From the NCBI GenBank assembly GCA_016200135.1, contig JACQFI010000069.1, forward strand, positions 18,603-82,602: a stretch of 64,000 nucleotides of DNA, given 5' to 3'. This document shows, piece after piece, positions 45,159 through 53,512 of this stretch (positions within the stretch are counted from its first letter, which is position 1; each line of letters opens with the position of its first letter). The translations under genes were made by a program, and so were the position numbers. The notes below the pieces were generated by a model. That model ran no database searches. It was not told the DNA's origin and worked only from the letters and a program-made list of their open reading frames with translations. The DNA is from Planctomycetota bacterium (GTDB lineage Bacteria; Planctomycetota; SZUA-567; H5-PLA8).

Positions 45159-46961
45159 ATGACCGCGCCCGATTCCGCGCCTTCCCTTTCCGGCCCCAAC
45201 TCCGCTGCGCCGGACGAAGCCGCGCCGTCTGCGCCTTCGCCCGCTCCGCGCAGCCGCAGGTGGGAATGGCTCGCGGTCGCGGTCTTCTTCGTCTACCTCG
45301 GCGTCTTCTTCGGCCGTGCGCAGATCGGCTCCCCGGGCCTCGTCGAACGCGACGGCTACTTCCACGCCCGCTTCGCGCAGATGCTCCCTGAGCTCGGCCT
45401 CACGCGGCATTTCCCTTGGACGGAATACAGCACCTGGAAGGACCGTTTCTGCGACAAGGAGTTCCTCTTTCACGCCGTTCTCGTGCCCTTCGCCTTCGAC
45501 CAGGACGAACCCCTGAACGGCGTCCGCTGGGGCATCTGGACGCTCACGCTCGCCATCTTCGCGGTGCTCTACGGCGTGCTGCGCGGACTCAAGGTTCGCT
45601 GGCCCCTGCTCTTTCTCGCGCTCCTTCTTTGCACCAGCCATCCGTTTCTCGGGCGCATCGTCATGATCCGGTCGCATGTCCTGAGCATCTCGCTGTTACT
45701 GCTCGGCATGTATTTTCTCGCGCGCAAGAACTGGAAGGCGGTCCTGATCCTCGGCTTCGTGTATGCTTGGAGTTACACCGTGCCGTTCGTGCTGCTGATG
45801 ACGGCCGCGCCGTTTGTCGCGGGCCGCTGGAGCGCCGGCGGCGGGCTGGATTGGAAGAGCGCCGTGGCCGCCGGCGCGGGCGCGACCCTGGGCCTTGCGA
45901 TCCACCCTTATGCACCCCACACGTTCGAATCAATCCTCACCTACATCGACGTGATCCGCTCGGGTGCGCAGGGCGTCAACGAGGCTCTCGAACTCGGCCA
46001 GGAGATCTATCCCTATCACACCCGTGATTTCTTCCTCGCACTGCCGCTTCTCGCCGGTTCCGTACTTTTCCTCTGCCCCGCCGGCTGGTGGGCCCGTAAG
46101 AAATGGTTCGTCGCCGCCCTCGTCGTCTCCGCGTTATGGCTGCTGATGATGCTCACGGCTCCCGCCAGCATGCATACCAAGGCCTTCCTGAAAGAGCGCT
46201 GGCACATCAACCTCGCGCTGCTGGCCTTCTGCGCGTCGGGTTGGCGCTTTGGGAAAAAGATCACGCCCGAGGCCCTGGGTGCGCTCTGGGCCGCGCTCTT
46301 CTGGTTCGCGATGACGATGGCCTTCTCGCGCTTCATGGAATACGCCGTGCCGCTCGCCGCGCTGGCGCTGGCCCTGCTCGCACGCGATCTGCTCGCAGGC
46401 CTGGACTTTAAGCGCGACCTGCTCGACCGGTTCCCCGTCCCCGCCTGGAGCCTCTCCATCCTTGGCGCCCTGGGCCTCGCGGCGCTGTTCGCGAACTCCG
46501 CCTACACGTTCTCCTGCGCCGCATACGACCTGCCCGGGAACAACTTCCGCAAGGCCTCGCAGTGGCTCGACGCCCACGTCGAACCCGGCGAGACCGTCGT
46601 CAACCTGTGGTGGGACGATTTCCCGGAGCTCTACTATTACAGCCGCAAGATGCACTACCTCGTGGGCCTCGATCCGACCTACATGCAGCGCTACGCTCCG
46701 GAAAAGCTTCACGTGCTTGAAACGATGCGGCGGCGCGGCATGCCCATGAACGGTCCGCTGCTGGCAAAGACCTTCAACGCGCGCTACATGATCATGCGCG
46801 GCTCGGCGGCGATTACGTATCCGGAGATGACCGGCCACGCCTGGAAGGGCGTGTACATCGACGATTACGCGGCCGTCTTCGCGCTCACGGGGCCGAACAC
46901 GTACGCGCCGCCCGGAGCTGCCGCCGCAACGGACGACCATCCCGAGACCCCCGCGAACTGA
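45159..46961 (+). CDS. Polytopic GT-C-type membrane protein with STT3-like motifs
   Basis: A 600-aa inner-membrane protein. A Pro/Ala/Ser-rich N-terminus is followed by about ten hydrophobic segments (residues ~35-450) and a C-terminal soluble domain (~455-600). Two features recall oligosaccharyltransferase STT3/PglB/AglB: an acidic first loop ERDGYFHARFA (~63-73) and a soluble-domain motif NLWWDDFPELYYYS (~482-495) where STT3 has WWDYG. There is also SRFMEYAVPLAAL in the membrane part. It lies between a GT2-methyltransferase and a GT4 gene, with 3- and 2-nt gaps. I infer that it transfers a lipid-linked sugar to a protein or polymer; O-mannosyltransferase-like GT39 activity is an alternative. 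Confidence 0.7.
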   Translation: MTAPDSAPSLSGPNSAAPDEAAPSAPSPAPRSRRWEWLAVAVFFVYLGVFFGRAQIGSPGLVERDGYFHARFAQMLPELGLTRHFPWTEYSTWKDRFCDKEFLFHAVLVPFAFDQDEPLNGVRWGIWTLTLAIFAVLYGVLRGLKVRWPLLFLALLLCTSHPFLGRIVMIRSHVLSISLLLLGMYFLARKNWKAVLILGFVYAWSYTVPFVLLMTAAPFVAGRWSAGGGLDWKSAVAAGAGATLGLAIHPYAPHTFESILTYIDVIRSGAQGVNEALELGQEIYPYHTRDFFLALPLLAGSVLFLCPAGWWARKKWFVAALVVSALWLLMMLTAPASMHTKAFLKERWHINLALLAFCASGWRFGKKITPEALGALWAALFWFAMTMAFSRFMEYAVPLAALALALLARDLLAGLDFKRDLLDRFPVPAWSLSILGALGLAALFANSAYTFSCAAYDLPGNNFRKASQWLDAHVEPGETVVNLWWDDFPELYYYSRKMHYLVGLDPTYMQRYAPEKLHVLETMRRRGMPMNGPLLAKTFNARYMIMRGSAAITYPEMTGHAWKGVYIDDYAAVFALTGPNTYAPPGAAAATDDHPETPAN

Positions 46962-46963
46962 CC

Positions 46964-48061
46964 ATGCGCATCGCCCTCGACTGCTCCAGCGCCGCCCGCC
47001 CCGAATCCACCGGCGTCGCGATGTACATCCGCCGCATGGTTGCAGCCTTGGCGCGCAACGCGCCGCACGACGACTTCACGCTTGTCTACCGCTTCTCGCG
47101 CCTCAAGGACCGCGCGAACTTCATCCAGCCGCCGGCGGGGAACTTCCACGCCAAGCTCATGGTCGAGCGCCTGCACCCAATCTTCGCGCGCCGGCTGAAC
47201 GTCTTCCACGGCCTGGACGCGCGCATCCCGGGCAAGTGGATGAAGGCCAAGCTCGTCGTCACCATCCACGACGTCTACTCGGCGCTGCAATCGAAGGAGT
47301 TCGCCACCGAAAAGTTCCGCGCGCTGAAGGACAAGCGTTACCGCGACCTCGCCGGACGCGCCGACCGCATCGTGGTCGTCAGCGAGGCCTGCAGCCGCGA
47401 CGTGCTGGAGACGCTCCAACCCGACCCGGCCAAGCTGCGCGTCGTCTACGAAGCCGGCGGTGAGGGCTTCTACCCGCGTGACGACGCGCAGGTAAAAGCC
47501 GCGCGCGCCAAGCACGGCCTCGATCGTCCGTACCTGATCTACATCGGCACGCTCAACCGGCGCAAGAACCTGCCCAACATGATCAAAGCCTTCGCCCTCG
47601 CCAAAGCGCGCGCGAAGTCCGACGCCGTCTTCGCCATCGCGGGCCGCGTAGGCTTTGGCGGCGAAGAGATCCACCACGCCATCGACGACGCCAAGGCGCG
47701 CGACGCCGTGAAACTGCTCGGCTACGTCCCCGACGAAGACGTCGCTCCTCTTTACACCGGCGCGTGGGGCCTGCTCTTCGCCACGCTCTACGAAGGCTTC
47801 GGCATCCCCGTCGTGGAAGCCTTCGGCTGCGGGTGCCCGGTGATCGGGGGAAAGGACGGCAGCGTCCCCGAGATCGCCGCCGACGCGGGCCTGCTCGCCG
47901 ACCCCAAAGACCCCGAGGCCGTCGCCGCGCAGATCGAGAAGCTTCTTACCGATGAAGCGCTGCGCGCGAAGCTGCGCACGAAAGGCCTCGCGCGAGCGAA
48001 GGATTTCTCGTGGGACAGAGCGGCGTTTGAGTGTCTGGGGATCTACAAGGAACTTATTTAA
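46964..48061 (+). CDS. Glycosyltransferase family 4
   Basis: A 365-aa cytoplasmic or membrane-associated glycosyltransferase of the GT-B fold. It has the N-terminal ESTGVAMYIRRMVAAL, a central IVVVSEACSRDVLE, YIGTLNRRKNLPNMIKAF at the start of the nucleotide-binding domain, and the GT4 signature ATLYEGFGIPVVEAFGCGCPVI with both Glu residues. PEIAADAGLLADP matches the family end. It starts 2 nt after the GT-C gene, so the three genes are translationally coupled. It most likely adds a sugar to the glycan the operon builds; donor and acceptor are unknown. Confidence 0.92.
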   Translation: MRIALDCSSAARPESTGVAMYIRRMVAALARNAPHDDFTLVYRFSRLKDRANFIQPPAGNFHAKLMVERLHPIFARRLNVFHGLDARIPGKWMKAKLVVTIHDVYSALQSKEFATEKFRALKDKRYRDLAGRADRIVVVSEACSRDVLETLQPDPAKLRVVYEAGGEGFYPRDDAQVKAARAKHGLDRPYLIYIGTLNRRKNLPNMIKAFALAKARAKSDAVFAIAGRVGFGGEEIHHAIDDAKARDAVKLLGYVPDEDVAPLYTGAWGLLFATLYEGFGIPVVEAFGCGCPVIGGKDGSVPEIAADAGLLADPKDPEAVAAQIEKLLTDEALRAKLRTKGLARAKDFSWDRAAFECLGIYKELI

Positions 48062-48161
48062 ACACAGAGATCGCAGAGCACACGGAGAACTGCCTTTAAA
48101 TATTTTAGTGTCCTGCCGTTCTCTTGAATTCCTGGCCGTTCTCTGTGCGCTCTGTGGTTAA
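48062..48161. repeat. Inverted pair of 9-nt-phased dispersed repeats
   Basis: Left copy 48062-48090 (ACACAGAGATCGCAGAGCAC and onward) and right copy 48138-48161 (GTTCTCTGTGCGCTCTGTGG and onward) are inverted. They lie between the convergent ends of the GT4 and priA genes and could form a long hairpin; no T-tract follows. They may act as a terminator-like structure. Confidence 0.75.
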
Positions 48162-48167
48162 TGAACG

Positions 48168-50708
48168 TCACAGCATCCCCAACGGGTCAATGTCCACCAT
48201 CGCCTCCGCCCCCTTCAGCTTCGCCAGCATCTCCCCCACCTCGCCGTTGAAGACCTCCGCCAGCGCCGCGCCCTCGGGCGCTTTCACGAGCAGATGAAAG
48301 CGGTGCTGGCCGTCGAGCATCGCGATCGGCGCGGGCGACGGCCCAAGCACCTCGATGCGCTTCCCGCTCTGCTTCTTCGCCTCCGCGCGCAGCGCCGCGC
48401 CGGCCTCCCGCGCCGCCGCCAGCGCCTTCTCCTTATCCTTGCCGCGCACCAGCACCCGCCCCAGCCGCGAGAACGGCGGGTAATAGAACGATTGCCGCTC
48501 GCGCAGCTCGTTCAGGCAGAAGCCCTCGTAGTCGTGGTCCGCCGCCTCCTTGACCGAGACATCATGCGGCAGATACGTCTGCACGATCACGCGCCCGCCC
48601 TTCGCGCCGCGGCCCGCGCGGCCGGCCACCTGTTCGAGCAACTGGAACGTCCGTTCGCGCGAACGGAAGTCCGGCATGTGCAGCGCCGTATCCGCGAGCA
48701 CGATGCCGACGAGCGTCACGTTGGGAAAGTCCAGTCCCTTCGCGATCATCTGCGTGCCGACCAGCACGTCGATGCGCCCCGCGCGAAACGCCCCGAGCGT
48801 CTCCAGATACGCCTCGCGCTTCGTCATCGTATCGCTGTCCATGCGGGCGATGCGCGCATTCGGGAACGCCTTGCGCACTTCCTCCTCGACCCGCTCCGTC
48901 CCCTGCCCCCAGAATTTCACGCCCGGCGCCTTGCACTCCGCGCAGACCGACGGCACGGGTTTCTCGAAGCCGCAGTAGTGGCACGTGATCTTCTCGCGCG
49001 AACGGTGGCTGGTCAGCGTGATGTCGCAGCGTTCGCACTTTTCGGTGTGCCCGCAGTGCAGGCACGTGATCACCGTCGCGAAGCCGCGCCGGTTCAGGAA
49101 AAGAATCGCCTGCTCGCGCCGCTCGATCGTCTCGTGCAGGGCTTTCTTCAGCGCGCGCGAAAGATAATTGTAGCGTTGCGTGTCGCGGTTCTCGTCGCGC
49201 ATGTCCACCACCGTCACCGGCGGCAGCTCCGCGCCCGCGACGCGCTCCGGCAGCAGCAGGCGGTGGATGCGCCCGCTTCGCGCCGCCTGGTACGACTCCA
49301 GGCTCGGCGTCGCCGAACCGAGGACCAGCACCGCCTTGCTCAGCCGCGCGCGCGCCTCGGCCACCTCGCGCGCGTGGTAGCGCGGATTCGAGTCCTGCTT
49401 GAACGCGCCCTCGTGTTCCTCGTCCACGACGATGCACCCGAGCCGCTCCAGCGGCGCGAACAGCGCCGAGCGCGCGCCCACCACCACGTCGATGCGGCCC
49501 GCCCGGGCGGCGCGCCACGCCTCCGCGCGTTCGCCTCCGGTCAGATGGCTGTGCAGCACCGCGACGCGCTCGCGCCCGAGCCGGCCCTCGAAGCGCTGCG
49601 CCGTCTGCGGCGTCAGCGCGATCTCCGGCACGAGCACGATGCCCTGCTTCCCGAGCGCCAGGGTCCGCTCCAACGCGCGCAGGTACACTTCCGTCTTGCC
49701 GCTGCCCGTCACGCCTTGCAGCAGAAACGCCTGGTGCGCGCCCGCGCCCAGCGCGGCCTCAAGCGCCTCCAGCGCGTGCGCCTGGGCCTCCGTGAGTTTC
49801 ACGTCGCCGGACGTGGTCGCCTCCGCGCCGTACGAATCCCCGATCGAGACCGCCGCCTGCTCGGTCACGCTCACAAGTCCCAGCTTCTCGAGGGCCTTCA
49901 GCGCCGTGCCCGGCGCCTCGGCCTCGGCGAGCAATTCCGGCGCAAGCGCTGTGCTTCCGGCCGAAGCCAACAGCGCATGCAGCAGCGCCGCCTGCTTGGG
50001 CGCTTTCTTCGCCAGTAATTCCGCCGCCGCGAGCAATTCCTCCGGCGCCTTGGCCGCCGTCACCACGCGCGGGCGCAGCGCCGCCGCGCCCCGCTTCACC
50101 CCCGCCGGCAGCATGGCCGCCAGCACCGTGCCCAGCGAACACGCGTATTGCCGCGCGATCCACCAGGCGAGCTCCAACAATTCGGGCGTAAGCAAAGGCG
50201 CATGCTCCGTCGCCGTCCGCTCTTCGCTCTTCGCTCCACGCTCTACGTCAGTCCCCTCGTCACCGTCCCCATCCATGCGCCTCAGCACCGCCTTCAGCCG
50301 CCCCGGATCGAGATTATCCTTTACGAGGTCCTCCGGCGTACGCGCGCCCACGTAATACCCCGGCACCGCGCGCGGCCCGAACGGCACGAGCACCCGCGCG
50401 CCCGGCACGAGCTGCCCGCGCGTGCGCTCATCGACGAGATACGTGAAGGTCCCGCGCACGACGCCTTCGACCGCGACCTCCGCCAGCTCCGCGCCCGGCG
50501 GCAACTTGGCCTTCACCTGCGCCATGGTTACGGGAGGACGCGCGGCCCGCGCGCGCAGCTTCTTCTCGGAACCCGAAGCATGCGCAGGTGCGACGCTTCC
50601 GGCCCTAGCCGCGGCGTTCGCCAGCGCGGCGGGCAACGGCGGCGCTTCCAGCCCCGCGAAGAGATCGGGTTCCGGCGCGTGCGCCTTCGCGTCTTGCTTC
50701 CGTGCCAT
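48168..50708 (-). CDS. priA: Primosomal protein N' (replication restart helicase)
   Basis: An 846-aa DNA helicase that reloads the replisome at stalled forks. After a variable Ala-rich N-terminus and the 3'-DNA-binding domain (VRGTFTYLVDERTRGQLVPGARVLVPFG) come Walker A GVTGSGKTEVYLRAL, the DEEH box VVDEEHEGAFKQD, GSATPSLES, and the zinc region with four CxxC pairs (CLHCGHTEKCERC, CHYC, CAEC). The helicase C-domain follows (VLVGTQMIAKGLDFPNVTLVG, LLEQVAGRAGRGAKGGRVIVQT). It is longer than E. coli PriA (732 aa), mainly through the N-terminal extension and insertions. It is convergent with the glycosyltransferase operon across an inverted repeat. Confidence 0.96.
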   Translation of the reverse strand: MARKQDAKAHAPEPDLFAGLEAPPLPAALANAAARAGSVAPAHASGSEKKLRARAARPPVTMAQVKAKLPPGAELAEVAVEGVVRGTFTYLVDERTRGQLVPGARVLVPFGPRAVPGYYVGARTPEDLVKDNLDPGRLKAVLRRMDGDGDEGTDVERGAKSEERTATEHAPLLTPELLELAWWIARQYACSLGTVLAAMLPAGVKRGAAALRPRVVTAAKAPEELLAAAELLAKKAPKQAALLHALLASAGSTALAPELLAEAEAPGTALKALEKLGLVSVTEQAAVSIGDSYGAEATTSGDVKLTEAQAHALEALEAALGAGAHQAFLLQGVTGSGKTEVYLRALERTLALGKQGIVLVPEIALTPQTAQRFEGRLGRERVAVLHSHLTGGERAEAWRAARAGRIDVVVGARSALFAPLERLGCIVVDEEHEGAFKQDSNPRYHAREVAEARARLSKAVLVLGSATPSLESYQAARSGRIHRLLLPERVAGAELPPVTVVDMRDENRDTQRYNYLSRALKKALHETIERREQAILFLNRRGFATVITCLHCGHTEKCERCDITLTSHRSREKITCHYCGFEKPVPSVCAECKAPGVKFWGQGTERVEEEVRKAFPNARIARMDSDTMTKREAYLETLGAFRAGRIDVLVGTQMIAKGLDFPNVTLVGIVLADTALHMPDFRSRERTFQLLEQVAGRAGRGAKGGRVIVQTYLPHDVSVKEAADHDYEGFCLNELRERQSFYYPPFSRLGRVLVRGKDKEKALAAAREAGAALRAEAKKQSGKRIEVLGPSPAPIAMLDGQHRFHLLVKAPEGAALAEVFNGEVGEMLAKLKGAEAMVDIDPLGML

Positions 50709-50766
50709 AGTGGAGGCGATCCTAACGATTCTTCGCGTGCGTCACAACGTGTTGAGCCGTTCCTTT

Positions 50767-50798
50767 TTCACCGCGGAGTCGCAGAGTACGCAGAGAAC
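50767..50798. repeat. 9-nt-phased dispersed repeat (CGCAGAG type)
   Basis: TTCACCGCGGAGTCGCAGAG and onward to GCAGAGAAC, in the gap upstream of priA. The rest of this 338-nt gap (50709-51046) holds no gene I can support; it must contain divergent promoters. Confidence 0.72.
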
Positions 50799-51046
50799 AA
50801 TCAAAATGAAGTGCGTATCTCATACGTCCCATTTGTCCTATTCGTCCCATGAAAAGAGCCTTGCATCCTGAAGGTGAAACCTATTTATCGTCCCGAGGTC
50901 TGGATTTTCTTAGTTCTGACAACTCTCCTTTGTCTGCGCGGCGTCCAATTCCTGAAGCACGGCCGAGCGGCGCGTCTGGCAGCAGCCCATTCGGTGTGAT
51001 AGGGTGTGCATAGGCTCTAAGCGGGACGACACCTAAAGAGGTTCCT

Positions 51047-52042
51047 GTGGCGCGTTGGCTGCTCCTCCTCGTTACGCTCGCCGCGTGGCTCGGCACGATG
51101 GTGCTGGTCCACCTCAACTATGGCCCCAAGCCCATTGATCCCGAGACGCTCCAGAATCGTCAGGCCCTCGACGCCATCTTCGCCGAGAACGCCCCCAAGC
51201 ACACGCGTTGGAAGGTCTACGTCAACCTGCCCGCGCTGCTCAACCCGCTGGTGGAGAAGAGCCCCGAACTGAAGAAATCCATGCCCGAGGACTGGCAGGA
51301 CCGCTTCAAGCTCGAGATGGCCGCGGCCGAACGCGACGGCGCCGCGCCGGGCGAGATCTGGGTTGGGATCATGACCACCGACCTCAAAGTCCGCGGCGAG
51401 ATCCGCGCCGAGCAGAAGTCTTTCTTCAACTTTGCGCTCTCGAAGGACGCCGTCCCCGACGCCCTCCGCCCGCTCTGTGAGATCTCTTTCGAAACCAGCG
51501 AACACATCACGCGGGACTTGGGGCTTGAAGAGTTCACCGCCAAGGTACATATGGGCATGATGCCCGAAGCCATCCTGCGCGGCGCGCGCGAAGGCGAAGA
51601 ACTCCACATCGTCCAGTTCCTTTACAATGCGGTGGATGGACAGCGCATCAGCGAACAGTCCATGCGCATCCCCATCAAGGGCGTCGCCAAGCCGGTCATC
51701 GGCCGCACGCCGTTCTACTACCGGCCCGAGATCAACGTCGGCGACACGTGGTCCGTGGCGATGCTCGACGCCGTCGATAACACCAGCGTCACGTTAGTCT
51801 CCGTGAAGTCTCGGGTGGTGGGGAAGCGGACCATGCGCTATCATGGGCACGACGTGGCCACGTTCGAGGTCGAAGCCGTCTCGGGGCGCGAGAAGCAGAG
51901 CGCCTGGTACTCGGCCGACGGCCACGTGCTGAAGCAGCATTTCCTGTTCATGGACCAGATCCCGATTACGCTGCTGCTGGAAGACGACCAGGTGATCGAG
52001 CGGCCCGGCCTGGAAACGCCCGGCGCTCCTGCCGGGCATTGA
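51047..52042 (+). CDS. Membrane-anchored protein of unknown function, linked to an ABC ATPase
   Basis: A 331-aa protein that I do not recognise. It starts at GTG 51047 with AAAGAGG 5 nt upstream and has one N-terminal hydrophobic segment (WLLLLVTLAAWLGTMVLVHL) that anchors or exports it. The rest is a soluble beta-rich domain; the C-terminal half (YYRPEINVGDTWSVAMLD, VVGKRTMRYHGHDVATFEV, SAWYSADGHVLKQ) has the look of DUF3108/LolA-like lipoprotein-binding beta folds. The ABC ATPase gene begins 33 nt downstream, so the two are probably co-expressed. It may be the periplasmic partner of that ATPase, though no permease is encoded here. Confidence 0.6.
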   Translation: MARWLLLLVTLAAWLGTMVLVHLNYGPKPIDPETLQNRQALDAIFAENAPKHTRWKVYVNLPALLNPLVEKSPELKKSMPEDWQDRFKLEMAAAERDGAAPGEIWVGIMTTDLKVRGEIRAEQKSFFNFALSKDAVPDALRPLCEISFETSEHITRDLGLEEFTAKVHMGMMPEAILRGAREGEELHIVQFLYNAVDGQRISEQSMRIPIKGVAKPVIGRTPFYYRPEINVGDTWSVAMLDAVDNTSVTLVSVKSRVVGKRTMRYHGHDVATFEVEAVSGREKQSAWYSADGHVLKQHFLFMDQIPITLLLEDDQVIERPGLETPGAPAGH

Positions 52043-52075
52043 CCGCCGCGAGGACTCCGGGCTGACGCCCGCGCC

Positions 52076-52852
52076 ATGATCGAGATCCAGAACCTCAACA
52101 AACGCTACGGAGACAAGGTCGCGCTTCACGACCTGAGCCTCAGCCTGCGCGCGGGCGAAGTCTTCGCCTTCCTGGGCCCCAACGGCGCGGGCAAGACCAC
52201 CACCATCAAGATCCTCACCGGCCTCGTGCGGCCCACCTCCGGCAGCGCCAGCGTCGGGGGCTTCAACATCGCCACGCACGGCCTGCAGGCCAAGGCGCTG
52301 ATGAGCTACGTCCCCGACGAGCCGCACCTTTACGACAAGCTCACCGCGCGCGAATTCCTGCGCATGATCGGCGACCTCTACGGCATGCCCAAGGCCCGCG
52401 TCGAAGCGCGCATCGCCGAACTTGCAGAATACTTCGAGCTCAACGATTTCATCGACGACCTCACGGAGAGTTTCTCCCACGGGATGAAACAGCGCGTGGT
52501 CATCGCCGCCGCGCTGCTGCACGAACCCAAGGTCCTCATCATCGACGAACCCATGGTCGGCCTGGACCCCAAGAGCGCCCGCGACACCAAGGACCTGCTG
52601 CGCCGCCTCGCCACCGAGAAGGGCGTCACCATTTTCATGTCGACCCACACGCTCTCGGTGGCCGAAGAAGTCGCCGACCGCATCGGCATCCTGAGCGAAG
52701 GGCGCCTGGTCGCCGTCGGCACGCTCGCCGAACTCCGTTCGCTCCAGACCGGCCGCGGCACGCCCGGCCACCAGCGCCTCGAAGACCTCTTCCTGGAACT
52801 CACCGGCAACCATAGCAACGGCAACGGCAAGAAACCGTTGCAGGAAGCGTGA
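52076..52852 (+). CDS. ABC transporter ATP-binding protein, orphan
   Basis: A 258-aa ATPase subunit of an exporter- or ABC-2-type system. It has Walker A LGPNGAGKTTT, a Q-loop region, the signature SFSHGMKQR (a normal variant of LSGGQ in this subgroup), Walker B VLIIDEPMVGLDP and the switch His in MSTHTLSVAEEV. There is no permease gene beside it; the only neighbour in the operon is the anchored protein upstream. A strong terminator follows 10 nt after the stop, so the transcript ends here. The membrane partner must be encoded elsewhere. The transported substrate is unknown. Confidence 0.92.
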   Translation: MIEIQNLNKRYGDKVALHDLSLSLRAGEVFAFLGPNGAGKTTTIKILTGLVRPTSGSASVGGFNIATHGLQAKALMSYVPDEPHLYDKLTAREFLRMIGDLYGMPKARVEARIAELAEYFELNDFIDDLTESFSHGMKQRVVIAAALLHEPKVLIIDEPMVGLDPKSARDTKDLLRRLATEKGVTIFMSTHTLSVAEEVADRIGILSEGRLVAVGTLAELRSLQTGRGTPGHQRLEDLFLELTGNHSNGNGKKPLQEA

Positions 52853-52862
52853 CGAGATAAAA

Positions 52863-52892
52863 AAAGAGGCAGCCGAAACGGGCTGCCTCTTT
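52863..52892. terminator. Bidirectional rho-independent terminator
   Basis: A perfect 12-bp stem AAAGAGGCAGCC / GGCTGCCTCTTT with a 6-nt loop. The minus-strand side is followed by a seven-T tract, so it is strongest for the lipoprotein operon, but it also ends the ABC ATPase transcript. Confidence 0.93.
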
Positions 52893-52916
52893 CCATCTGC
52901 TTGTTTTCTGAAGAAC

Positions 52917-53444
52917 TTAGTTGCCCAGATCGACCTCACCCACACTCGAATGATTGCTCTGCCTGACGGACGCCGTGTACGCGGGCATCGGCTGCGGAGC
53001 CGGCACGCGGCGGACGGGTTCGACCGCGACGGGAGCCACGGGCGCGGGCTTCGGCACAACGGTGACGGGCTTGGGTGCAACCGGCGCCGCCTTGACGGGC
53101 TCGGCCTTCACTGGCGCCGCACTTACCGGCTTCGCTTCCTTGGCCTTCTCGGCCTTCTTGCTCTTCACGACCGGCACGGCATCGGCCGTATCGAGGTCCA
53201 GGCTCGTCTCACCGACCTCGTGGTAATGTTGCTGCTTCTGGGCCACCTTGGGCTGCTCGGCGGCATTGATCTCAGCGTGGCCGTTGCGCCGCTCGCTGGC
53301 ATACACGCGCCGGTCGATGTCGGTCTCGCCGACGTCGTTATAGAAAGACTGGTCGCGGTCGTCGCGGTCGTATTTGCAGCCGGTCAAGGCAAGGCTCAAA
53401 AGCCCCAAGCCCCCCAAAACCAGCAATTTGCGCACGTGCAGCAT
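52917..53444 (-). CDS. Lipoprotein with a threefold VGE motif
   Basis: A 175-aa lipoprotein: positively charged start, hydrophobic stretch and lipobox LALTGC (Cys near 23). The mature part has three spaced copies of a short motif, DVGETDID, EVGETSLD and SVGEVDLG; the last one is at the very C-terminus. Between copies 2 and 3 is a Lys/Ala/Pro/Val-rich linker (AKPVSAAPVKAEPVKAAPV...), probably extended across the periplasm. I do not recognise the family. It is the last gene of a three-gene minus-strand operon (68 nt after the DUF4175-like gene) that ends at a strong terminator. The repeated motif may be a docking site. Confidence 0.7.
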   Translation of the reverse strand: MLHVRKLLVLGGLGLLSLALTGCKYDRDDRDQSFYNDVGETDIDRRVYASERRNGHAEINAAEQPKVAQKQQHYHEVGETSLDLDTADAVPVVKSKKAEKAKEAKPVSAAPVKAEPVKAAPVAPKPVTVVPKPAPVAPVAVEPVRRVPAPQPMPAYTASVRQSNHSSVGEVDLGN

Positions 53445-53512
53445 GGCTGTACCCTCCAGGTGAACCTACCCCCTGCATCAGCACTATATAAACATGGCAA
53501 CAGGAATGCCAA

